64,000 nt of DNA, taken from NCBI RefSeq assembly GCF_000346465.2, contig NC_034009.1, forward strand, positions 15,664,950 to 15,728,949. Reading direction: 5' to 3'. Shown one piece after another: positions 11,768 to 21,975 of the stretch. Source of the stretch: Prunus persica. Lineage: Eukaryota > Streptophyta > Magnoliopsida > Rosales > Rosaceae. The notes beneath the pieces were generated by a model. That model searched no databases. It was not told the DNA's origin and saw only the letters and a list, made by a program, of their open reading frames with translations. A program made the position numbers and the translations under genes. The stretch's first letter is position 1. Each line of letters starts with the position of its first letter.

Positions 11768-14700
11768 ATGTCTTCCCCAAAAACTTGTGCCAAGGCCTCT
11801 TCTTCCGTTCTTCCTCCCGCCTATATCTCTGGGGTAGGCGTTGATAAACACACTATTGAAGTTCGCAGCAAGCTCCACCCATATACCCAGAAGAATTTGG
11901 ATGAAAATGTTCTCCACTTGTTTGAGAACACTCTTGTTCTGGGTCCTCACCGGTTTGGCACTGTTCCTAAGGAAATGGTTAAATTGTTCAAAAAAGATGC
12001 TGAGGATCCTCTGTGCTTTCAAACCTCTTCTGCTCTGGCTTCTCATACCTGGGTCAGCAAGAATTTGAGTCGATCCTATTCTTCCAATGAAGTGAGGACT
12101 AGTGCAGTGAAGTGGGTCAGACAGGATTGATAAACTCCTTCCGAGGTATGGAGATCACTGGAGGAGGGCTGGGATATATTATGCCATCCCTGTCCAAGCA
12201 ATCTGTGAATAGGGATGAGAATCTGCTGGCTGCTGCTTTGTGCTTTTGGAATTCTGCCAGCAACACCTTCTACTTTCGAGTGGGCCTTATGACTCCAACA
12301 TTGCTGGATATGGCTCAGACCTCATGGAAGGCATGTTGATGCAGTTGGTGATTACCACAAAAGGAAGAATCAAGAAAAGCTGGCAAAGCCATTTACCATC
12401 TCTCCTGCCACGATCAACCAGAACTGCTCCTTCTACATATATTTGAAGAAGTTCAGCACTGAGAGAGATAGGGATTAGCAGCATATGCTGTTTCTTCTGT
12501 ATTGGCTGAACATGTTCTTTTTTCCCAACCGCTCTTTACCAGTTTTGCTTGAATAGAAGCATCTAGCAGAAGCTCTGCAAAACCACACTAATGTGGGGTT
12601 TGGTCCCATAATTCTGGCTCATCTGTACAAGAATATTCACAACCCCACCTTGGAGAATCCATTGAACATCTCTGCTCCTGGCGCATTCTGGATGATCCAT
12701 ATCTGGAAGTAGGTTTATTTCCCAAAAATGAGGTTTGTAGACATTGCTCTGCCTGAAGACCAAGTTACCGCGCTCCATTGAAGAATATCTAATGTTTTTT
12801 AGGCACTGCAATAAGAGGTCTGCTGCTCAGTGGCAGGTGGTACTTAGAAGAATGTATCCTTGGTTCCAGCCTGGATACAGATTCGAGAAAGAGCTTGAGG
12901 ATGAAGCGGCCAGAATTGACTTCAGGAAGAAGTTCCTAATTGTAATGCTGCTCCGGGACCTGCCTTTTGGAGGTGGTAAGCCTCCCAACTATCATCTAGG
13001 TGGAGAGGTATATCACCCCACTTCTGTGCTAGGCAGCTTGGTTGCCCTCAACTTATCCCATTGAAGTCCTACAGAAGCTGCCATGGAGGTTCTTCCTGGA
13101 GAGATGCAGACGATTTGGACCTGCACAAGGATTGCAGATGTGCAGTGAACAAAATAAACAACAGTGCCAATGCCCTCTATCTCTCCTAGGAGCCCAATTC
13201 CTACAGTTCTGGTGAGTTTGATGCCTGGTGGAAGGCTAGGTTTACTGGTCTGCCTGACTCCAGTTCTGCCACAAATATGCTCCTTGCTGGCTAGGATTCT
13301 TGGACTGTTCATGTAGGGGCAGAGGCTAAGAAATTCATGGTGCAAACGATCAAAGACATAAATGCCCAAGTGATTGAAGGTAATTTTTTTTAATTATGCC
13401 CCTCTTTTTTGTTATGCTAGCAATTATCTTATCCTGCCCAAGTGATGATTTTTTAAACCTTGTTCTCTCTATTTGTACCAGATCCTTCCAAACAAGGAAC
13501 TTTGGGGGACAAGCTGTCCCGGCTGGGGAGTGATTGGTAAGTTTCTAAATTTTGCCTTTATGTTTATTCCTTACTGGACTGTTTGCTAATTCTTCCTCCC
13601 TTTGTGTAGTCACTTCTGTTATTGCTGCTGGAGATCTAGAGCTCCCCTTTGGTGATGAGGAGGATGATTACGAGACTCTGGCAGAATAAACAATTGTTGA
13701 GGCAACTCCTTCTACCAGAAAGAACAAAAGAAAAGAGACCACCCAGGCTCAGGATAGTGTTGTCCAGTTTGAACCTCCAGGTAGAATTCTTGGAATTTTT
13801 AGACTCTTGTCTCCCTTTTGATTAGTTCTGAGCTGATTTCTAATTTATTTCCTTGTATACTTGTAGTTAAAAGTCCTTCCCCTCTTCCTACCAAGGTAAA
13901 AAGGCTCATAAAGAGAGCTGTTGTTGAGTCTGAGGATATAAAAGAGCCTGCAACAGTTCCCATGACAACTTCAGAGACTGATGAAGAGCTGCGAGAGGCT
14001 TTTGATGTTGTGGAACAAGAGAAGGAGGTCTCTAAAGGAGATAAAGAAAAGACCAAAGAAGGAGAAGAAGAGGTGAGTCCATAGCAAAAATGATCTTCTC
14101 TTCCTTTGGCACATAATTGACTTATTTTGTTATGCATTCCCCTTTTGACTTGAGTTCTGTCTTTTCGTAGGAGGAAATTCCTATTGAAGTGATAGCAAAA
14201 AGCATTGAGCTGGCTAGGCAACAACATGAGGCTCAGAGGGGAGAACCCACAAGCTCAGAACTGGCTCTCTTTGATGATGTGAAGACAGAGAACTCTACTG
14301 CTGTCCCCGAGCCTGAGGTAATTCCTGTTTCTATCTTTTAATTATGTCTTGTTCTTGCCCCTTTTTAAAAATATATATATATTATTTCTACTCTTCTAGG
14401 TGAAGGAGGATAGAACTGTTAGGGATCTGGCCTTGGTGACCAGTCCTCTCAAACCTCTGATTTTAGCTATAAGTGTTATCATGATTCAGCTTTCTTCTTC
14501 TTCTTTTTTTGTCCTAGTTTTGCACGGAGCTAATTGAAATTCTGCTTTACAGATGCCTTGCCTATCCATTCTGTTCCTGGCTCATCTACCACGGCCTCCT
14601 TTGCTGATCTAGAATTGGCAGAGTTTGAAGCCATAGACTTGGATGCTCAGCTGCAGAAACTTGAGAACTTGGGGGGCTACTCCAAGGCTAAGTCCAGAGC

Positions 14701-15275
14701 AGTGGATGAAGCAATGGATAGAGTGAAGATTTGGCAGTCAACTGAGCTGGATTTGGATGAGAACAAGGAAGCTATTGATCAGTTGATGAAGGATCTGGAC
14801 CTGCTGCACAGGGAGAAAATGGCTCCCAGGCCTATCCTTGAGAGATCAGCTTGGGTTTGGCAAGAGATGTGCTCAACCTTCACAATCACTATGAAGATCT
14901 CAAGCCCTATTTTAACGCTTCTGAGTTCTACAAGACCACTCATGAAGCCAACTTGGCTGATTATCAAAACAGAAGGCAGAATTGGATGTTCTAGTTGCTG
15001 ATTATAAAGAGACCAAGACTGCTGCTAACAAGCTAGAGAAGCACATTGAAGACCTCCAGAAACAATTAGTCATATTGAGGAATAGGTAGAAAAATCTTAG
15101 GGCTAGACTGGGAGCAAAGACTAAGGCCACCTTTCTTGTGCAGAGCATGGCCTCAGCTTCAAAGCATGCATTGGAGATCGCAGAGGCCTCTATTCATCAA
15201 GGAGTGCTCCTCCAGAAAGAAATGTCTATCAAGAAGGCCAGACTGCAGGAGACTCTCCAAAAACTAGGACTTTAG
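11768..15275 (+). pseudogene. Antisense plant-mobile-domain/coiled-coil gene of a Tat-type element (broken)
   Basis: It starts at ATG 11768, after a TTTAAAT TATA-like box near 11585. The frame reads to 12130, where an indel shifts it. Across frames the pieces ALCFWNSASNTFYFRVGLMT, HLAEALQNHTNVGFGPIILA and AFWMIHIWK match the order of the plant mobile domain (PMD), known from transposon genes and from MAIN/MAIL proteins. Splice-like borders are visible: GGTAATTTT near 13380 with ACCAG before 13480, GGTAAG near 13536 with GTGTAG at about 13609, and CTGAGGTAATTC near 14317 with CTTCTAG at 14399. The C-terminal part (14590-15275) is a long coiled coil ending KLGL and TAG at 15273-15275, with AATAAAA near 15290. 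Several stops and frameshifts make it a pseudogene. It lies downstream of, and opposite to, the minus-strand pol. Confidence 0.65.
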
Positions 15276-15449
15276 ACTTCTACTTTTGTAATAAAACTTA
15301 GTCATGTAAAGATGATTATATTTAATGAAAGGGTCCTATTCATTTTGTGAAACTTGTCTTTTCATTCTGTTTTAAACAAACAAAAAAGAAGACATAATCT
15401 AGAAAACAAGAAATAAAATATTCACAAGAACTGACTGAAAACATTTAAA
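15276..15449. other. Short gap between convergent retroelement genes
   Basis: AT-rich DNA between the end of the plus-strand coiled-coil gene and the end of the minus-strand pol. Both transcripts would end here. Confidence 0.4.
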
Positions 15450-18400
15450 CAACAATTTCATCCTTCTCTGCTTCAATCCTAGGATCTGTTTGTATTGCTT
15501 GTGAATCCCACATGGTTGGATAGAACTTGTTCAACCATTTACCATTGATTGAGGCAGCATGGATGTCTCCATCTTAGTCTTGTAGCTTGTATGCCCCCAA
15601 TCCAAGGATTTGTTTGATTATGGAGGGGCTTTCCCATGTAGGTGACCATTTTCCATATCCAGCCACATGTGATCCAAGGGGCATAACTGCTTTCCAAACA
15701 ATTTCACCTTCTTCAAAACTCTTGTTTTTAACTCTCTTGTTATAGGCCCTTGCCACAGCCTCTTTTCCTGCTAAAATTTTGTTGAAAGTATCAATTCTGT
15801 TTGTGTCCAGTCCTTCCAATTCTAGCAACATTGCTTGTGAGTAGTCTTCTCCAACTAAATTATGTTGTTGGGAAATTCTGATGGATTGAACTGTGATTTT
15901 CATGGGCAGAATTGCATCATGTCCATATGTTAGAGCATATGGAGTCATGCTAGTTGCTTCTCTTTTTGAAGTTCTGTAGGCCCACAGAGTTTCTGATTAT
16001 TTTTTATGCCATTGTCTTGAATTTTCCTTAAGCATTTTCTTGATGATATTGATGATAACTTTTTTGCTTGATTCTGTCTGTCCATTTGCTTGTGCATAGT
16101 AAGGAGTGGATTGAAGTAGCTTGATCTTGAGCGCTTCTGCCATATCTTGCATTTCGATGGATATGAAGGAAGTTCCCCTGTCAGTGGTGATTGATTCTGG
16201 TATGCCAAACCTGTGCACAATATGTTCTTCTATAAAGGTAATGATCACTTGAGATGTGGTGGACTTGACTGGCTTGGCTTCTACCCATTTGGTGAAATAA
16301 TCCGTAGCCACTATGATAAAACAATGTTGTTTGCTACTGGCTGGATAGATTTTGTCAATGATTTCTATTGCCCAACCTTTGAACGGTCATGGCTTGACGA
16401 CTGGATTCATGGGAATTGAGGGAGCCTGCTGGATTGGACCATGTCTTTGATAAGCTTCACATCCCTTGGAATACTCTATGTAGTCCTTCATCATGGTAGG
16501 CCAGAAATAACCATACCTTCTAATCAACCAATACATCTTCCTTCCGCCTTGATGTGCTCCACAAATTCCCTCATGGACTTCTCCCATGACTTTCATGTAT
16601 TCTTCTTCTCCCAAGCATCTCAAAAGCTACTCATCTTTGGTTGTCCAGACCAACTCTTCATTCTACATGACATAATTTAAAGTCATGATTCTTACCCTTT
16701 TCTCGGATGGGAGGGCTGGATATTGTAGATAATTAATTAATTATGGGCAATCTCCAGTCCTTCTCACTCATCATGGCAAAATTAACATCTATCTCCATCC
16801 CTCTAGTCAGAACGGATGGCAGACTTTTCTTTCCTACCTTGATGATTCTCTGTACACAGTCTTCAGGCATCTATACTCCTATTACTATCTGGGTCATCTC
16901 ATTAGCTGCAAAGTTTTCTTCCCTTAGAATATGTTCCCAAGTTACTTTCCTGAATTCTGCCAGGAGATTTCTAGCTGCTACTAAATAGACAGCTAAGGAA
17001 GGATTCAAGCACTTATATTCCCCAACAATCTATTTTAGTACAAGCATGGAATCTCCCAGAATTTCTACAGATTGGACTCCTAGCTCCAACAGTATTTCGA
17101 GACCTATGATCAAAGCTTCGTATTCTGCTCTGTTATTGGTGCACTGGAAATCTAGCTGGAATGAATAATAGTGTCTGATTCCTAATGGATCTTCTAAAAC
17201 AATTCATGCTCCAGAGGCTAAATTAGTTTTAGACCTATCAAAATACAGCTTTCAGGAGATGAGATGGACTGAATAAATGGGATTATTGAGACAGGTGTGA
17301 GCTCTGGTCAGCATATCTGCATTGGCTATGTCCATAGAATCCATATTCTCAATCTCTTCTCCTAGATGATCTACCAAGAAATCTGTAACAGCTTATCATT
17401 CGATGGACTTCTGAGGAACATATCTGAAGGCAAATTCTGATAGGGCCAAAGTCCATTTGCCAATTCTTCCCCTCAACATTGGTCTTGTCAGCATGTACTT
17501 AATCAGATCTGTTTTGGCAATGATATAAATGGTAAAAGGTAGCATGTAATGTCTGAGCTTTATAGCAGTAAAGTATAAAGCCAAACAAAGCCTCTCAATT
17601 GCAGAATATTTCCTTTCTACTTCTGTCAGAGTTCTGCTCAGGTAATAGACCGCATGTTCCTTTCCTTCTTTGTTATCTTGAACTAAAAGACTCCCTATGG
17701 ATACTTCTAAAGCAAAGACAGATAATTTGAGTGGTCTGCCTCTCTTTGGTGGGGACAGAACTAGGGGATTTGAGAGGTAGTGCTTGATTTCCTCAAAAGC
17801 CTGCTGGTGCTACAGAATTGGATATGAATCTTCTTAGAAAGTTGATCTTCCCTAGGAGACTTTGTAATTCTTTCTTGTTCCGAGGTGGCAAAGCTTCCAC
17901 GATAGATTTTGCTTTGTTCTTGTTGATTTCTATTCCTCTTTGGTGGACTAAGAAATCTAAGAAATTGCCAGCTTGAACCCCAAAGACGCACTTCTTGGGA
18001 TTCATTTTTAACTTGTGTTGTCCCATTCTTAGGAATGCTTTCTTTAAATTGGATACATGATCTACTTTTTCTGGAGATTTAACCACCACATCATCTATGT
18101 ATACTTCTAGATAATAGCCTATTATATCATGGAAAACGGAATTCATTGCTCTTTGATAAGTGGCCCCTGCATTTCTCAAACCAAAAGGCATTACAGTGTA
18201 TTTAAAAGCGCCTATATGTCTTGGACATATGAAGGTTGTCTTGTGGATGACTTCTTCTGCCACCATTATCTGATTGTATCCTGCATTTGGTTATGAGCAG
18301 CTCCGTCTACCAACATGTCTGCCATAGGCATAGGGTACTTGTCTTTGGGAGATGCTTCATTTAGATTTCTATAGTCCGCACAGATTGACTGCCCCTGTCT

Positions 18401-18812
18401 TTCTTTTAAGAATTGGTACAATATTAGACAACCAATCAACATAAATGGCTGGCCTGATAAAACCTGCTTTAACTAGTCTCTCTATTTCTTCTTTAACTTT
18501 CAGTTCTGTCTCCATGGACATTCTTCTTTTGGCCTGCTTGACTGGTAGGTATCCTTCTTTTATTGGCAATTTGTGCTCCACTAATCCTCTATCCAGTCCA
18601 AGCATTTCATGATAATGTCATGCGAAACAATCTTTGAAATCATGCAGAAGTGCAATGATTTCATCCTTCAATGGCTCTTCTAGTAATGTGCTGACGAAAG
18701 TAGGTCTAGGATCTTCTTCTGTTCCTAGGTTTATTTCTTGAAAAAGATCCTCCACTTCTGGCAGAGAGTCATCTAGTGCTGCTGGTGCAAATTCCAATTC
18801 TTCCCCTTGCAT
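15450..18812 (-). pseudogene. Degenerate Tat/Ogre-like Gypsy pol (RT, RNase H, archaeal-type RNase H, integrase)
   Basis: In minus-strand order: a pre-RT segment with QEINLGTEEDPRPTFVSTLL (18812-18618); RT start GLVEHKLPIKEGYLPVKQ (18605-18369); the RT core with MPFGLRNAGATYQRAM and an intact EVYIDDVVVKS (18266-17793); Gypsy RNase H KLRHYMLPFTIYIIAKTD (17584-17396); a second RNase H with FDRSKTN, NNRAEYEAL and GDSMLVLK (about 17240-16990); integrase zinc finger (16623-16387); the DDE core with ATDYFTKW, TTDRGTSF and NGQTESSKK (16311-15997); and the C-terminal part (15948 to about 15452). RT of this type with two RNase H domains marks the Tat lineage. Stops and shifts break it into about eight pieces, so it is dead. 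The first residue block of the second RNase H reads FDRS rather than the usual FDGS. Confidence 0.9.
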
Positions 18813-19510
18813 ATTTTCCTTACTGTTCTTCTATACTCTCATGCATGAATTCTGCCATGTTATTGGCTAGACTATGCATAGAATGCTTCCTTTCTTCTTG
18901 ATATACCAACAATTTATTTTTAATGGATCGGATTGTTGCAGCTCGATCCCTTTCTTGCTGGTTTGAGCTAAACATCAGAACTCTGGAGGTTGAGAATGCA
19001 AGGCCTATTCCAGTCCTCTAGAGAACTAGCCAGACCTTTTTCAATGAGTTTCTGGGCCGTGACACCATGGGGGTGGCCGTTCTGGTTGACTCCGAAGAAA
19101 GTAAAAGGACCAAGGTCATCATGATAGTACCTGGCCTCAAAACATAATGCATATGGCAGAAATAGTTGTGGGTCGGCCTCCATTATTTCCTTGAATCCCT
19201 CTTTGGTAGGCTTGAAAAACACAGCTGTTCTGTGGCCAAATTTTTGGTAGTTCCGCCTGTCTTAACAGTAAGTTTTTGTTGTCCTAGTTCCTCTTTCACT
19301 TCTGCCAACCTGCACTCGAAAGTTTCTTGAGAGAACACATCTCCTTCCATGGTGCTTTCTTGCCCTTCTACTACTCTGAACTTTTTCGCTAGGACACACA
19401 CCATATTGATGCCTAAATCACTTCCAATAGGCTTTCCAATTCTGCACCGAAAGCCTAAGTTTCATCATCCAATTCTCCGTTGTATTTCATCTGCTCTTCT
19501 CCATATTCCT
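18813..19510 (-). pseudogene. Unidentified coding-like region upstream of pol
   Basis: Two overlapping open pieces lie on the minus strand. 19404-19183 begins MVCVLAKKFRVVEGQESTME. 19222-18968 contains EIMEADPQLFLPYALCFEAR and a GVNQNGHPHGVTAQKL stretch. The position just 5' of pol is where gag-protease would be, but I see neither a capsid motif, a zinc knuckle nor a D-T/S-G protease site. It may be a lineage-specific pol leader or a captured host fragment. I do not recognise the family. Confidence 0.35.
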
Positions 19511-19734
19511 CTGTCCAATACAAATCAAAATTAGACTAATAAAGAAGCCTAAACGAAATAACAAATCAAAATTAGACTAATAAAGAAGCCATTTGGAATC
19601 TGAATGCATAACCACAATGTACTTTAAGCCTTAAATGAAGATATTAGAACGATAAGTTAGGCCTCAAATGGAAGAAAACTAAGATGGGCGTCTACTGGAT
19701 TAATATGCAGCTACAGCTCAATCAAGAAACTCAC

Positions 19735-20443
19735 CGCTCTTCTTTGCTGGTTTAAGCATCCACTAATAGCAGTCAACAAATATGTTTTCACATCAGCAGC
19801 TGCAACATTTAGGGCATTGGTTTTGTAAATAAAAAGCCTCAGATAAGTTAACCAAAATCATAACAGAATCGATTCAATTACGACATCATTACTGCAACCA
19901 TGGAGAAAAAAAGCATAAATAAAGTTGATTACTTTACTTGCAAAGTTATCGGCGGCACACTATCATGGAAGAAATCCGATTTCCTTGTACACTTGTTCAA
20001 TCTATCTCTTTACACTGTTTCTTCAATCTATCAAACTGGGGAACCAGCACTGGCGGAGATGGAAGAAGAACGAGGAGGAGGAGGAGGGAGGAGGAAGGAG
20101 ATGGTCTGGAGTTTAAGTACGGCACTATGAGAATGAGCTGTGATACGCCGTCGTTTCGGAGTGATGAATAAAGGTGACAGAGTGTGCCTGTTGTTGCCAG
20201 ATGGGTGAGGGTTAGATGAATAGTACCACGTGGATGTCAACGGTGGAGTTAAGCTTGGATGAACAGCCACCGCTGAGGGAGAAAGATGAATGCGTCGGAG
20301 AGAGAGAGAGTTACACGAGGGAGAGAGCTGAGCGACAGAGAGAGACGGGCTGAAGAGAGAGATAGAGCCAAGAGAGTTGAGAGAGAACCTAATTTCTGAA
20401 AAACTGATATGGTACAATCAGTCTACAACAAAGATGTATTTAT
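19735..20443 (-). pseudogene. Possible 5' part of a host-type gene or captured fragment
   Basis: Minus strand: a TATA-like ACATATAAATAC near 20440, a CT-rich leader ('tctctctctc') near 20300-20380, and an open frame 20417-20031 that is Ser/Pro-rich and reads into a Pro/Arg run. A clean 65-bp exon-like block follows at 19735-19799 (TTGCAG acceptor, GTGAGT donor) coding ADVKTYLLTAISGCLNQQRR. A CT-rich 5' UTR followed by a small spliced exon is typical of plant genes. I cannot name the protein, and the exons do not clearly join in frame. Confidence 0.3.
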
Positions 20444-20522
20444 ATGTGGTAGTTGTAAAAAAATTGGGAAGGGGAGGTATTTTTAGTTAAAATTATGAAA
20501 AGGGTGGCATTTTAAGCTATTT

Positions 20523-20603
20523 CCCTAGATAAAAAGCCCAAAATGTTTTGTTCATGGGCCCTTTGACAAAAAATGGACTGGCATGCAGAATTTTGACCCA
20601 AAC
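20523..20603 (+). repeat. Direct repeat, right copy
   Basis: Same orientation and nearly the same sequence as 11358-11439. Similarity continues weakly to the left of both copies ('ggtatttttgtaa..gaaaagggtggcattttaagcta'). Confidence 0.7.
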
Positions 20604-20921
20604 AGTATCGAATTCAACTTCTAAAAAATAAATAAATAAAAGCAGCCAAATCAAGCTTAAAGCTCAATAAATTTTAAACAAGACAAGCTTGAGCACAATG
20701 ATATTCCCTTCTACATCCCTAACAAAATCATAACATGGAACTGAACTTGCAGATGGGACTTCATGCCTAATGTTTCTTGCTTTGCTTTTCCCTTTTTTTC
20801 TCTTCCTCCTTTTGTGAAGTATCTTTGGTATTTTCCAAGTGCTTGGAATTGCATAGAACTAGTAGTCTAACAAGAGAAAATCTTGGGTAAGGCTGCTGAG
20901 AATTGTACAAACTAAACACCC
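20604..20921. other. Noncoding, nothing recognised
   Basis: AT-rich spacer between the decayed Tat block and the next DNA transposon candidate. Confidence 0.4.
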
Positions 20922-21560
20922 CTGGCGGATGCAGGAATTGCCACTCATGGAGTCATAGTGTAAACTACTTAATATTTTTTTAAGATGAAAAAAATATTGA
21001 AAATGAAACGATAGTACTTTCACTCATAATTAATGTCAAAAACAATATTACAAGGTACAAAAGTTACTTGAATTGAATTGTAAACTTTCACAAAAATAGT
21101 GGCAGCGGCAGGGACGGCTGATAGTGAACAGCAGCTAGCACTCTTGGTGGCAGTGGCAAGGAAGGAGGTGGTGGAGGTCTTGGGGAGATTGGGGTTAGGG
21201 TGGTTGTTGAGGGGAAATATGAAAATTGGGATTTTGGAGGTGAATTTTGGGGTTTGTGCTGTTTAGAGGGTTCAGCTGCCTTTTTATTTGTATTTATTTT
21301 TATAAAAAAAAAAGGCCTAGTCCAAAACGACGTCGTTTTGGCTAGGTCATTTTAAAAAATTGCCTTGGCCAAAACGACATCGTTTTGTCAAGTAGTTTTA
21401 AAAAATAAAAAACAGAACCCCAGCTGGCCCACGAAGCTTCTTCTTCTGCATGGGGTCACTTCCATGACTACCAAGGGAAAAAACCAGATCCTACCACTAA
21501 ATTTCATATCTGCCATGGGGTCATCGGACCCCATTAACCCCATGGTGGATCCGCCACTGC
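20922..21560. mobile_element. Candidate hAT-like non-autonomous element
   Basis: The left end has CTGGCGGATGCAGGAATTGC. The right end reads, inward on the minus strand, GGCAGTGGCGGATCCACC. Both resemble the 'CAGTGGCGGA' ends common in plant hAT elements. Inside are two copies of the palindrome AAAACGACGTCGTTTT or a one-base variant (21324-21339 and 21371-21386). No target-site duplication was found, so the borders are tentative. Confidence 0.4.
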
Positions 21561-21975
21561 CTTATATAATTTAGTAGCTTTTACTAATTGGTACATGAGT
21601 GAGTGTGTGCCAAGTTTTTTTTTTTTTTTTTTTTTTTCTAAAATGAAATCAATACTCGTGTGAAAAAGAAAAAAGAAATCAATATTACGAATACAAAAGA
21701 TAAGAGAGAATTTTTTAACAAACCGATACTAGAAAAAAAGGAATAAAACTCGAATGTAAGGAGGTGGATACACACAACACAAACCTATTCTTTTGATTTC
21801 TGTTCAGTGCACCTATTTCCATAATCCCATACACAATGAGACACGCCTTGAAACGCACCGGTTCACTAAATGGACAGTACACTCGTACAGGAAACGGTGA
21901 CGTCTTGGAGCAAGTTTTCAAAAGAAAAACGAACAGAAGGTTGCAGAGGCCGTCTTCTTCCTCGCGAGGCAATCT

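Noticed and set aside
20031..20417. Ser/Pro-rich frame as an intact small gene
   Set aside because: Composition follows a CT-rich leader, and no conserved domain or in-frame splice partner was found. Kept only as part of a possible gene fragment.
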